From positions 62,001 through 126,000 of the forward strand of contig JAJEIQ010000078.1 of the NCBI GenBank assembly GCA_022827905.1: a stretch of DNA of 64,000 nt, read 5' to 3'. Under the pieces are notes generated by a model. It made no database searches. It had not been told where the DNA came from and was given only the letters and a program-made list of their open reading frames with translations. This document shows, piece after piece, positions 9,494 through 17,714 of the stretch. Numbering within the stretch: the stretch's first letter is position 1; each line of letters starts with the position of its first letter. The translations under genes were made by a program, and so were the position numbers. The stretch comes from Pseudomonadales bacterium (GTDB lineage Bacteria > Pseudomonadota > Gammaproteobacteria > Pseudomonadales > Azotimanducaceae).

Positions 9494-10813
9494 ATGGAGG
9501 CCAAAACGCCTAGCCACGCGCCCAGTCCCGTAGGCTGCCCGGCACGTTTGGAGGACGTTGATCTCTTTGCGCCGGGCGCGCAGGAGTATTGGTATGAGGC
9601 CTATGACATTCTGCACGAGCAAGCGCCGGTGCATCGCATCCCCGGGGAGGGTTTTGAACCGGGCACCGATGCCTTCATCCTCAGCAAGCACGAGGACATC
9701 GCACGGGTGGTGCGCGACGAGCAGCGCTATCCGGTCATTGGCAGCTTGTTTCTGCAGCAACTGCTTGCAACTGGCGAGCCGCCTTACGATCAACCGGGCG
9801 TCGGCGCGATCACGGCCTCGATGGCTAGCTTGCGTCCCAATCCGAAGCTCTGGCGGGCGCATCGGCAGGAACTGACCGATCCTTGGGTTGGCCCCGGCGC
9901 TGGCCGCAACGAACCGATGATTAAGCAGGTGGCCCACCAATTGATCGACCGTTGGATCGATCGCGGGCGGGTCGAGTTCGTTTCCGAGTTCGCCCAGCCC
10001 ATGCCGCAGATGGTGATGGCCAACATACTTGGCTGGCCGCTTTCCGACCTCAAGCTGCTCAAGCGCTTTGGCGACGGCACCGTGAAGCCCTTTGTGTATG
10101 GCCGCAAGCACAACAATCTACTGGACCAGCAGGAGATAACTGAGCAGCAGGGGGTGCTGGAGGAGTTCAAGCAGTACACGGCCAGCCTGATTCAGGAAAA
10201 GCGCCGCCGTCCCCAGGAGGACATGATCAGTTTCCTGACCGAGGTGGAGTATTCCCCGCTAGAGCGCAAGCTGACCGACTTGGAGATCAACGGCATCGTG
10301 TACGCCATGGTCATTGGCGGCCTGGAAACCACTCAGTATGCTCTAGCTGAAGAAGTGCAACTGCTGATCGAAAGGGAAAGCGTGTGGGATGCGATTCGGT
10401 CCGACCGCGGCAAGATGCGGGCCTTCATCGAAGAGGGCATGCGCCTGCGCTCCCCGACCCAAGGGCTGTCCACCCGGATCACCAGTCGAGACGAAGTGTT
10501 TCAAGGGGTGAAGGTGGCGAAGGGTTCCTACCTGCATCTGCGCTGGGCGGCGGCCAACATCGACCCCGATGAGTGGCGATGTCCGCAAGAGCTGCAGCTG
10601 GACCGCAAAGCCGGTACCCGGCATCTGGTGTTCTCCCAAGGCCCGCGGGTATGCCCTGGCGCTCAGTTGTCACGCATCGAGCAACTGGTTGCTTGGAATG
10701 CCCTGTGCGACCGCGTCAAAGGGTTTTCATACGGAGAGGGCAACCGTTTCCTGCACCAGCCGGGAATCATGCTGGGAACCCTGGAACTTCATCTCGAATT
10801 CGAAGCCGCCTAG
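9494..10813 (+). CDS. Cytochrome P450 (third; different subfamily)
   Basis: The 439-aa P450 has I-helix 'GGLETTQYALAEEV', an ExxR pair in 'EEGMRLRSP' and heme motif 'FSQGPRVCPG' with C387. The ribosome binding site GGGGGAG lies 4 nt before the ATG. It is clearly less similar to the other three (for example 'AFILSKHEDIARVV' at the N-terminus), so it probably acts on a different substrate or position. It lies behind its own terminator and is not tightly coupled to the next gene (about 95 nt gap). Substrate not predictable. Confidence 0.93.
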   Translation: MEAKTPSHAPSPVGCPARLEDVDLFAPGAQEYWYEAYDILHEQAPVHRIPGEGFEPGTDAFILSKHEDIARVVRDEQRYPVIGSLFLQQLLATGEPPYDQPGVGAITASMASLRPNPKLWRAHRQELTDPWVGPGAGRNEPMIKQVAHQLIDRWIDRGRVEFVSEFAQPMPQMVMANILGWPLSDLKLLKRFGDGTVKPFVYGRKHNNLLDQQEITEQQGVLEEFKQYTASLIQEKRRRPQEDMISFLTEVEYSPLERKLTDLEINGIVYAMVIGGLETTQYALAEEVQLLIERESVWDAIRSDRGKMRAFIEEGMRLRSPTQGLSTRITSRDEVFQGVKVAKGSYLHLRWAAANIDPDEWRCPQELQLDRKAGTRHLVFSQGPRVCPGAQLSRIEQLVAWNALCDRVKGFSYGEGNRFLHQPGIMLGTLELHLEFEAA

Positions 10814-10908
10814 GGAATGTGTCCCTGTCTGGGGTGCGTCCGTATCCCAAGCGCTGCAGTATTCGCCTATACTCCCCGGTACGCTAAGAGACACTTGGGA
10901 GGATAATC

Positions 10909-12207
10909 ATGGCCGAAGCCGTGCAGGAGCAGCAGGCGCCCGCGCTTCCCAACGAAATCGACCCCCGGGAGTTCGATGGCCCGGCGTTTCAGCGCGATCC
11001 CTTCCCGCTCTATCAGCGGCTGCGTGACCACCACCCCCTGTTTCATGACCGGTTTCACAACCGCTGGGTGCTGTCTCGCTATTGGGACATCGACGGCGCC
11101 TTTCAGGACAACGAGAGCTACGACCGTGCCGTGTACAAGCCGGACGGCCCATACCAATTCGGCTCAACCCACGTCTTCGGGCCGAACATCCTGGAGTACG
11201 GCAACAGCCCGCAGCACCGCTGGCTGCGCAACATCGTCGCCGGGCAATTCGTGGGCAATCGGCTGCAGGTGTTTCTGCCGATGGTGGCGCAGATCTGCGA
11301 TGAGGTGATCGCCACCTTCAGGGAGGCCGGCGAAGTGGAACTGGTCAGCCAATTCTCCAGCCAGGTGCCCATCCGCGTGATTTCCAACATGCTAGGCCTG
11401 CCCCGGGAGGATGAGGACACCTTTGTGGGCTGGTACCAAGCCCTCATCGCCGGCTTGGGTTTCGGAGGCGAGCATCTGGCCCGGGGCATTCAGGCGCGCA
11501 ACGAGATGTGGGACTACCTGGACCCGCTGATCGCAGCCCGCTCCAAGACGCCGGGCGAGGATCTTCTGTCGCGCATCGTCAGCGCCGAGCTCGATGGCGC
11601 CCGCATGAGCCCCGATGAGGTGAAGGGCTTCGTCGCCCTACTGCTTGCGGCGGGCGGCGACACCACGGATAAGGCGATCGCCAACATGTGGTACCACATG
11701 ATGTACACCCGCCCCGACCAATACGCCGATGTGCAGGCCGACCCCGATCTTTGGGATGCCGTCTTCACCGAGATGATGCGCTATGATCCCGTGGTGCATG
11801 CCCAGTTCCGCCACACCACCCGTGAGGTGGAGTTGCATGGCCGGGTTATCCCGGAGCGGGCAGGCATAATTCTCTACCTCGGCGCCGGCAACCGGGACGA
11901 GCGGGTTTTCAAGGATCCGGATACCTTTGACGTCCACCGCAGCGACCTGCACATCGGCCGCGAAAATCGCTCCGGGCGCTACAAGGACGGCAAGCCGGGC
12001 CATTTGGGCTTCGGCATCGGCCAGCACTTCTGCATGGGCTACGCCATGGCGCGGCAGGAGGCCATGATCGCCTGCACCAAGCTGATGGCGGCCATGGGCG
12101 CTGTGCAGCCGAAGTTTGACAGCCATCCCGGCATCAATTCGCCGTCCATAGACTCGGGCGGCTTCCGTTCGCCGCAGGAGTTGGTCCTGACGTTCAACCC
12201 GACATAG
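10909..12207 (+). CDS. Cytochrome P450 (fourth), directly followed by its ferredoxin
   Basis: The 432-aa P450 has I-helix 'LAAGGDTTDKAIANMWYHMM', ExxR in 'EMMRYDP' and 'FGIGQHFCMG' with C375. A GGGAGGA ribosome binding site precedes the ATG. The gene ends 10 nt before a [3Fe-4S] ferredoxin gene, the arrangement usual for P450s of three-component systems. It is closely related to the first P450 and the pseudo-P450. Its own promoter probably lies in the roughly 95-nt gap upstream. Confidence 0.94.
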   Translation: MAEAVQEQQAPALPNEIDPREFDGPAFQRDPFPLYQRLRDHHPLFHDRFHNRWVLSRYWDIDGAFQDNESYDRAVYKPDGPYQFGSTHVFGPNILEYGNSPQHRWLRNIVAGQFVGNRLQVFLPMVAQICDEVIATFREAGEVELVSQFSSQVPIRVISNMLGLPREDEDTFVGWYQALIAGLGFGGEHLARGIQARNEMWDYLDPLIAARSKTPGEDLLSRIVSAELDGARMSPDEVKGFVALLLAAGGDTTDKAIANMWYHMMYTRPDQYADVQADPDLWDAVFTEMMRYDPVVHAQFRHTTREVELHGRVIPERAGIILYLGAGNRDERVFKDPDTFDVHRSDLHIGRENRSGRYKDGKPGHLGFGIGQHFCMGYAMARQEAMIACTKLMAAMGAVQPKFDSHPGINSPSIDSGGFRSPQELVLTFNPT

Positions 12208-12217
12208 TCCCTTCACC

Positions 12218-12412
12218 ATGAAGGTTCACATCGACTTGGACAAGTGCTACCGCTCCGGCGAGTGCTACTACAATCACCCGGAACTGTTCGAGATGAGCGA
12301 CGCGGGCGATCCGGTGCTGAAGGCGGCGGATCTGACCGATGCCGCAATGCGGCTGCATGCCGAACAGGCAGCGGAGGTCTGTCCAGCCGGCGCCATCCTG
12401 GTCGAGGACTAG
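12218..12412 (+). CDS. P450-type [3Fe-4S] ferredoxin
   Basis: The 64-aa ferredoxin has C10, C16 and C55 in the pattern CxxxxxC ... CP, typical of the small ferredoxins that reduce bacterial P450s. The residue in the position that would hold a fourth Cys is Ser13 ('CYRSGEC'), so a [3Fe-4S] cluster is expected. It follows the fourth P450 by 10 nt and precedes the sulfite-oxidase-like gene by 6 nt. A ferredoxin reductase must be encoded elsewhere. Confidence 0.92.
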   Translation: MKVHIDLDKCYRSGECYYNHPELFEMSDAGDPVLKAADLTDAAMRLHAEQAAEVCPAGAILVED

Positions 12413-12418
12413 TCCGGG

Positions 12419-13585
12419 ATGGTGACCCGCCGCAGCTTCGCCGCATTGACCGTGCTGGGTGCCGGGTCGCTGCTGGCGGCTCCAGGCCGTCCCCCGAGGC
12501 TGTTGCCAGGCAAGCCGCACTTGCGCGTGTTGGGCGTCTCGCCCCTCAATGCCGAAACCCCGGCGCACCTGCTTGATGAGCCGATCACGTCGGCACGGCG
12601 CATGTTCGTGCGCAACAACGGCCTGCTGCCGGCGAGCACCGAGCCGACGGGTTGGAGGCTGACCATCGACGGCGAAGCATGCCTCCTGCCGCGCCGCTTC
12701 TCGCTGGCTGAACTGCGCACTCAATTTGACGCGCACACCTACGCGCTGACCATCGAATGCGGCGGCAACGGCCGGGCCGAGTTCCATCCCCCGGTGCCGG
12801 GCAACCAGTGGACCACCGGCGCGGTGAGCTGCGCCCACTGGACGGGCGTTCGCCTAAGCGATCTGCTCAATGCCGTCGGCATGACCTCCGATGCGGTCTA
12901 TGTGGCTTACTACGGGCGCGACCGGCACCTGTCCGGCGATCCCAACAAGGTGGTCATTTCCCGGGGCGTGCCGGTGGCGAAAGCCCTGCAGCCGGAAACC
13001 CTGGTCGCTTGGGCCATGAATGATGCACCCATCCCGGCGCTGCATGGCGGCCCCCTGCGTTTGGTGGCGGGCGGCTGGCCGGGCTCGGTCAGCGGCAAGT
13101 GGCTGCATCGGCTTGCCATCCGCGACCGCGTGCACGACGGTCCAAAAATGGGCGGCCACTCCTACCGGGTGCCCTGCGAGCCGGTGGCGCCGGGTGCCAA
13201 CGTGGCTGCCGAGGACATGTGCATCATCGAGGCCATGCCGGTGAAGTCGTTGATCACTCATCCGGCATCCGGAGTTCGACACCCTCTCGCCGAGCCCTTG
13301 GCCCTGCGAGGCCATGCTTGGGCAGGGGAACGGGCCGTGGCCCGAATGTTCCTATCCGCTGACTATGGACAAACCTGGCAGCGCGTTGCCCTCGAAGAGC
13401 CCGTCAATCGCCTGGCTTGGCAGCGCTTTCGCGGTGAAGTTCGCTTCACGAGCGCTGGCTACTACGAAATCTGGGCGCGGGCCGAGGACGATGAGGGCGT
13501 CGCCCAACCGATGCTGGTGCCCGGCTGGAACCCCAAGGGCTACCTGAACAACGCATGCCACCGCATCGCCGTGCAAGTGGTTTAG
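12419..13585 (+). CDS. Sulfite-oxidase-family molybdopterin enzyme (SorA/SoxC-like), Tat-exported
   Basis: The 388-aa protein starts with a Tat-like signal ('TRRSFAALTVLGAG'), then the molybdopterin domain with the Mo-ligand Cys C114 in 'IECGGNGRA', and a C-terminal dimerisation domain. Enzymes of this family oxidise sulfite or related sulfur compounds in the periplasm and pass electrons to cytochrome c, whose gene overlaps this one. The position just after a P450/ferredoxin pair is unusual and suggests a role for a sulfonated or sulfur-containing substrate, which is only inference. The start GTG/ATG region is crowded: the ATG at 12419 lies 6 nt after the ferredoxin stop. Confidence 0.85.
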   Translation: MVTRRSFAALTVLGAGSLLAAPGRPPRLLPGKPHLRVLGVSPLNAETPAHLLDEPITSARRMFVRNNGLLPASTEPTGWRLTIDGEACLLPRRFSLAELRTQFDAHTYALTIECGGNGRAEFHPPVPGNQWTTGAVSCAHWTGVRLSDLLNAVGMTSDAVYVAYYGRDRHLSGDPNKVVISRGVPVAKALQPETLVAWAMNDAPIPALHGGPLRLVAGGWPGSVSGKWLHRLAIRDRVHDGPKMGGHSYRVPCEPVAPGANVAAEDMCIIEAMPVKSLITHPASGVRHPLAEPLALRGHAWAGERAVARMFLSADYGQTWQRVALEEPVNRLAWQRFRGEVRFTSAGYYEIWARAEDDEGVAQPMLVPGWNPKGYLNNACHRIAVQVV

Positions 13586-13944
13586 TCCGCCTTGCTGCCG
13601 CAGTCCTATTGACTGCGCCGTTGGCGCTCTGCACGGGAGCGGCGGGCACGGCTGCGGATCCCCAAGTGGGCTTGGTCGAGGCGCCGGGTTGGAAGCTGGT
13701 GTACGCCCATTGCAGCGGTTGCCACGGGTTGGAATTGGTCACCGCGCAACAGGGCGATCGAGCCTTCTGGACCGCCGCGATCCGCCGCATGCAAGCCAGT
13801 GAAAACCTGTGGCAGTTCGAGGCGCGCGTTGAGGACCAACTGCTGACCTACCTGTCCCGCCATTACGGAGTGCCCCCATTCGCCGGACGGCGGGCACCGC
13901 TCCCCGCCAGCCTGCGGCCAAGCACTGTGGGGAGGGAGGACTGA
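13555..13944 (+). CDS. Small c-type cytochrome, predicted partner of the sulfite-oxidase-like enzyme
   Basis: The 129-aa protein has an N-terminal hydrophobic export signal (about residues 11-33) and a single heme c site C53-S-G-C56-H57. It overlaps the end of the molybdoenzyme gene by 31 nt in another frame, a strong sign of coupled translation. This mirrors sorAB/soxCD-type pairs in which the cytochrome accepts electrons from the molybdopterin subunit. The C-terminal 45 residues are rich in Pro and Arg and carry no recognised domain. Confidence 0.85.
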   Translation: MPPHRRASGLVRLAAAVLLTAPLALCTGAAGTAADPQVGLVEAPGWKLVYAHCSGCHGLELVTAQQGDRAFWTAAIRRMQASENLWQFEARVEDQLLTYLSRHYGVPPFAGRRAPLPASLRPSTVGRED

Positions 13945-13983
13945 AACGCGAAGCGGCCCAGACGGCACCCCCACTGTCCTCCA

Positions 13984-14304
13984 CTACTTGATGGGCGAAA
14001 AGCTGGCTGGCCGCAGTATCTTGATGTTCTGCTCAATGATGGCGTCGAGTGCCCAAATTTCATCAATGAACTGATCCCACCGCGGATCGGCCTCCATCTT
14101 GGCCCGGCGCGCCTCCCGGTCGCCCAAGCTGTCATAGCCCCACATGAACACCACTTGGTGCAGGTTGCCGATCTCGGTGGTGAACAGCCCCAGGAAGGTG
14201 CCGAGATGCTCCTTCTGTATGGGCAGGCCGTCGGATTCGTACTTGGCCAGCCAGCGCCGCATCGTGCCCGGCCTGAAGCTGTAGGTTCGGTGGTCGATGA
14301 TCAT
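13984..14304 (-). CDS. NIPSNAP family protein
   Basis: The 106-aa protein starts 'MIIDHRTYSFRPGTMRRWL' and contains 'HQVVFMWGYDSLGDREARR', the hallmark of the bacterial NIPSNAP family (ferredoxin-like dimeric barrel). Such proteins often sit in catabolic operons, but their biochemical role is unclear. Its start overlaps the stop of the GMC oxidoreductase gene as ATGA, so the two are co-translated. It is the second dimeric-barrel protein near the P450 cluster. Confidence 0.88.
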   Translation of the reverse strand: MIIDHRTYSFRPGTMRRWLAKYESDGLPIQKEHLGTFLGLFTTEIGNLHQVVFMWGYDSLGDREARRAKMEADPRWDQFIDEIWALDAIIEQNIKILRPASFSPIK

Positions 14305-15953
14305 CTCGCGGCTCCTGTTTCGGGATGGGTGGAGGGATTGAGAATCAGGTCGCTGGCCCTTTCCGCAATCATGATGGCGGGCGCATTGGTGTTGCCTCGC
14401 GTGATGCTGGGCATGATCGATGCGTCCACCACCCGCAGGCCTTGCAGGCCATGAACCCGCAACTCGGAGTCCACCACCGCGTCCGCGTCAGCGCCCATTT
14501 TGCAGGAGCCCACGGGATGCAGGGTCGTCATTGCCGCGCCGACTAGCCACTTGCGCAGTTCGGCGGGGGTCTTGAGCGCCGGTCCGGGTGCTAGTTCGTC
14601 GCCGAGCACCTGATCGAAGGCCTTGGTGGCCATCACTTCACGCATCATTTCCACCCCGGCGATCATGGTCTCAGCATCACCCTGATTCTCCAAGTAGTTG
14701 GCGAAGATCAGTGGGCTGTCCTCTGGACTCGCCGAGCGCAGCGCAATGCGTCCTCGGCTGGATGGCTTCACTGGCCCGATGCGGACGGTGAAGCCGTGTT
14801 CCCGGGCGATATCCTCGGAACCGCCTGATGACAGCAGTGACCAATGCATGTTGGCCGTCTCCTCGGTGGCGGGCATGAAGTGGGTTTGGATGTCCGGGGC
14901 CTCCAAGGCGGTTGAGCTTCGCATGAACGAGCCTGCCTCATAGGGAAAGGAGGTGACGAAACCGGTGCCGAACAAGGCCGCTTGCGCCACGCTCAACGCC
15001 ACCCGGTCCACTCGCAGGTTGTCGCGGATAGAAACCGGCGCCCGACAGGAATGCACCAGGCAGCAATCCACATGGTCCTGCACGTTCTTGCCCACGCCTG
15101 GAAGGTGGTGGACTGGGGCGATCCCGTGGCGCTCAACTTCCTGGCTGTCACCGATGCCCGAGAGCATCAACAGTTGGGGGGAATTGACCACTCCGCCGCA
15201 GACCAGAACTTCCCGCGCCGCCCTGGCTATAGTCAGGCGTCCGGCCGATCTGAATTGCACGCCTGTGGCACGGGTACCCTCCATGAGGACGCGATGGGCC
15301 AGCGCGTTGGTCGCGATGTCCAGATTGGGGCGCTTCATGGCGGGATGGAGGAAGGCCCTAGCCGCGCTGCACCGTTTGCCGTTCTTGATGGTGAAGTCGT
15401 AGCGGCCAAAGCCCTCCTGCCGTTCTCCGTTGAAGTCGTCTGTGAAATGGTGCCCAGCCTGTTCGCCGGCCTCGACGTAGGCGTCAAACATGGGATTTTC
15501 TCCCCGGGCCCGCCGCACGGTGAGCTCGCCGCAGTCACCGTGATACCGGTCGGCACGGTCCTCGTGGCGCTCGGAGCGTTTGAAGTAGGGCAGCACCTCA
15601 GCATAGGACCATCCCGGGTTGCCGGCCGCCGCCCAGCCATCGTAGTCGGCTGGATTGCCGCGCACGTAGATCATGCCGTTGATGGTGGAACTACCGCCCA
15701 GCGCCTTGCCGCGCGGCCAGTACACGCGGCGGCCATCCAGATGCGCCTCGGGCTCGGTGTGGTAGCCCCAGTTGTAGATGCCGGAATGCATCAGTTTGCC
15801 CATCAGCATCGGCAGGCGAAACAGAATGTTGCGGTCGCGGCTGCCAGCCTCGATCAGCAAGACGCGGTGTTCGCCGCTGGCCGTGAGGCGGTTGGCCAGT
15901 ACGCAGCCCGCTGAACCGGCGCCGACGATGATGTAGTCGTATTCCTTGTTCAT
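14301..15953 (-). CDS. GMC-family FAD-dependent oxidoreductase (choline dehydrogenase-like)
   Basis: I start it at ATG 15953 ('MNKEYDYIIVGAGSAGCVLANR'), giving 550 aa. This places the Rossmann FAD motif GxGxxG at the very N-terminus, whereas the track's 20-residue extension would overlap the upstream gene. Other family signs are 'GGSSTINGMIYVRGNP', the active-site region 'LHPVGSCKMG' and the C-terminal 'NTNAPAIMIAERASD'. GMC enzymes oxidise alcohols. It lies between the glycosylase gene and the NIPSNAP gene, with which it overlaps. Substrate unknown; betA is not claimed. Confidence 0.92.
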   Translation of the reverse strand: MNKEYDYIIVGAGSAGCVLANRLTASGEHRVLLIEAGSRDRNILFRLPMLMGKLMHSGIYNWGYHTEPEAHLDGRRVYWPRGKALGGSSTINGMIYVRGNPADYDGWAAAGNPGWSYAEVLPYFKRSERHEDRADRYHGDCGELTVRRARGENPMFDAYVEAGEQAGHHFTDDFNGERQEGFGRYDFTIKNGKRCSAARAFLHPAMKRPNLDIATNALAHRVLMEGTRATGVQFRSAGRLTIARAAREVLVCGGVVNSPQLLMLSGIGDSQEVERHGIAPVHHLPGVGKNVQDHVDCCLVHSCRAPVSIRDNLRVDRVALSVAQAALFGTGFVTSFPYEAGSFMRSSTALEAPDIQTHFMPATEETANMHWSLLSSGGSEDIAREHGFTVRIGPVKPSSRGRIALRSASPEDSPLIFANYLENQGDAETMIAGVEMMREVMATKAFDQVLGDELAPGPALKTPAELRKWLVGAAMTTLHPVGSCKMGADADAVVDSELRVHGLQGLRVVDASIMPSITRGNTNAPAIMIAERASDLILNPSTHPETGAAR

Positions 15954-15964
15954 GCCCCGCCCAA

Positions 15965-16825
15965 CTACCAGTTTATCGGCGCTTGGTTCATGGCTTTGAG
16001 CTTTCGATTGCACTCGATGAACGGATTGTGGCGGCCAAGGAAGGCATCGCCGGCGGCAGGGTGCGGTGCCACAACCGCCGATGGATGGTCAGGGGCATTG
16101 AAGCCCACGGTCAAACCGCCTTGGCTGGCGGCTTGACAGGCCGCATCGCCGAACAGAATGAACACGGCCCGCCGCGGCCCAGCGTCGAGAAGATGCCGAA
16201 TGATGTGCGCTACGAAAGGCCGCCAGAGAGGGAGGTGCCCGCGGATCTGATGAGGGTCGCCGTCCACCGAAAAGCGGCTGATGGTCAGGCTCGAATTCAA
16301 CAGCAGCACACCTTGGTCCACCCAGTGCTGAGCCAGCGCGCTCGGAGCGGGAAAGCGGTTGCGCGGATCGGAGACCGCCGCCAAGGCGCAGGGCCATTCA
16401 GCCACGCCCCGTGCGTAGCTTGGATCGCCGCAGCGGGCGGCATACACACACTGAATGAGGCTTCGCATGCTGTGCGAGGCCATGCCGTTGAGGTCGCTCC
16501 AACGGCTGTAGGCACCGGCTTCAAAGGCGCGGCCGGTGGAGAAGTGGACGTCTGGATAGGGATCCTGGCCCAGCAGCACGCAGCGAACCTCCGTCGGGGC
16601 AATGCCGTCAAAGGCGTGGAATAAATGCGCCCCTTCGGGTGCGCCCGGCAGGGCCTGGTTGCGGCGACCGGGGTAGACGAGTTCCCCGTCTTCGATGCGC
16701 AGGCTCGGATCTATCGCGATGATGGGCAGGTCAAAGCCGGTGAACAGCGACCGCCATGCGAAGGGCAAGTCGGATCGCCATCCGTCAAGCCATCGGTGCA
16801 TGAATTGGTTGAGCGGCTCGGCCAT
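15965..16825 (-). CDS. Divergent uracil-DNA glycosylase superfamily protein
   Basis: The 286-aa protein has the family 1 UDG motifs in altered form: 'VLLGQDPYPD' (water-activating Asp kept, but Pro replaces the usual His), 'VLLLNSSLTI' (the uracil-reading Asn) and 'APHPAAGDAFLG', where HPSPLS would be expected. Standard UNG proteins are about 220-230 aa; this one has an N-terminal extension and an insertion of about 35 aa before the Asn motif. It should act in base excision repair, but its substrate range may differ. It precedes the GMC gene by 11 nt. Confidence 0.8.
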   Translation of the reverse strand: MAEPLNQFMHRWLDGWRSDLPFAWRSLFTGFDLPIIAIDPSLRIEDGELVYPGRRNQALPGAPEGAHLFHAFDGIAPTEVRCVLLGQDPYPDVHFSTGRAFEAGAYSRWSDLNGMASHSMRSLIQCVYAARCGDPSYARGVAEWPCALAAVSDPRNRFPAPSALAQHWVDQGVLLLNSSLTISRFSVDGDPHQIRGHLPLWRPFVAHIIRHLLDAGPRRAVFILFGDAACQAASQGGLTVGFNAPDHPSAVVAPHPAAGDAFLGRHNPFIECNRKLKAMNQAPINW

Positions 16826-16914
16826 CAGCAGGCTGTGCTAGTATCCCGACGGCCTTGGCGGCGAAGCAGCCCCGCTAAACGGCGCAGCAGTCCCTTGATA
16901 CGGAGAACGGCGAC

Positions 16915-17532
16915 ATGGCCCGTGCGTCCAATCCCCGCGACCAGAAGGAAGCGCAGATTCTGCGTGCGGCGGAGAAGCTGCTCGCGACCCGTGGCCTGCA
17001 CGGCACCCGGATGGAGGACATCGCCCGCGCGGCCAAGCTGCCCCGTCCCAACCTCTACTACTACTTTTCTTCCAAGCGCCAGATCTACCGGCGCATCATC
17101 ACTCAGCTGCGCGCCGATTGGGTGCGGGCCTTCGAGCAAATCGTGCCGGACCGCGAGCCCGCGGAGGCCATCAGGGACTACATTCGGGCGAAGATCGAGT
17201 ACTCCAAACGGCATCCGGTGGCGTCCAAGGTGTTCGCCAAGGAAGTCATTCGGGGCTCCGACATGCTGACCCGGGAAGAGCACGAAAGCATTCGGTCCCT
17301 GACCGAGGAGAAGTGCGCCGTGCTGCGCCAGTGGATGGACGAAGGCAAGATGGACCGTCTCGATCCCCGCCATTTCTTTTTTCTGGTGTGGGGCGCCACC
17401 CAATACTATGCGGACTTTGAGCAGCAAATCCGTAGCATTCTCGGCGTCCGCCGTCTGACTGCGGCGCACTTTGAGGACGGCGTCGACACTGTGACGGGCA
17501 TTGTGCTCAAAGGCTGCGGCCTCAAGTCCTGA
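16915..17532 (+). CDS. RutR-like TetR-family regulator
   Basis: The 205-aa regulator has an N-terminal TetR helix-turn-helix ('MEDIARAAKLPRPNLYYYFSSK') and a C-terminal half resembling the RutR/YcdC ligand domain ('FAKEVIRGSDMLTREE'). RutR of E. coli senses uracil and thymine and represses pyrimidine genes. Here it precedes a reductive pyrimidine-degradation operon, and three matching palindromes lie between it and that operon, so control of this operon by a pyrimidine ligand is a strong inference. The ATG follows a GGAGAACGGCGAC leader. Confidence 0.88.
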   Translation: MARASNPRDQKEAQILRAAEKLLATRGLHGTRMEDIARAAKLPRPNLYYYFSSKRQIYRRIITQLRADWVRAFEQIVPDREPAEAIRDYIRAKIEYSKRHPVASKVFAKEVIRGSDMLTREEHESIRSLTEEKCAVLRQWMDEGKMDRLDPRHFFFLVWGATQYYADFEQQIRSILGVRRLTAAHFEDGVDTVTGIVLKGCGLKS

Positions 17533-17617
17533 TTTCGATCTGCTCGCCATTCAATCCCTTGCGGTCTCTTGCGTTGCGTGGGGCTCCGCCCCTTGCTTAC
17601 TGGCAAGCTATCCGATA

Positions 17618-17633
17618 TTGACATATGTGTCAA
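17618..17633. promoter_or_regulatory. Operator 1 of three (TTGACA-N4-TGTCAA)
   Basis: TTGACATATGTGTCAA has perfect 6-bp arms around four central bases. It is of the same length and symmetry as the RutR box TTGACC-N4-GGTCAA, with an A/T substitution at the inner arm position. It lies 85 nt after the regulator stop. Confidence 0.75.
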
Positions 17634-17652
17634 ACTAATTCGTCAGAAAAAT

Positions 17653-17668
17653 TTGACATCTATGTCAA
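17653..17668. promoter_or_regulatory. Operator 2 of three; also supplies a consensus -35
   Basis: TTGACATCTATGTCAA, with arms extending to ATTTGACA/TGTCAAAT. Its TTGACA (17653-17658) is a perfect -35 hexamer; TACGTT at 17676-17681 lies 17 nt downstream as a weak -10. A bound repressor would cover this promoter. It is 35 bp from operator 1. Confidence 0.75.
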
Positions 17669-17680
17669 ATCCAAGTACGT

Positions 17681-17696
17681 TTGACACGACTGTCAA
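17681..17696. promoter_or_regulatory. Operator 3 of three
   Basis: TTGACACGACTGTCAA, with the same arms as the other two sites. It is 28 bp from operator 2 and 18 nt before the start of the TonB receptor gene, so it overlaps the probable transcription start region. Confidence 0.75.
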
Positions 17697-17714
17697 ATCA
17701 AGAGGGTGGCCAGA

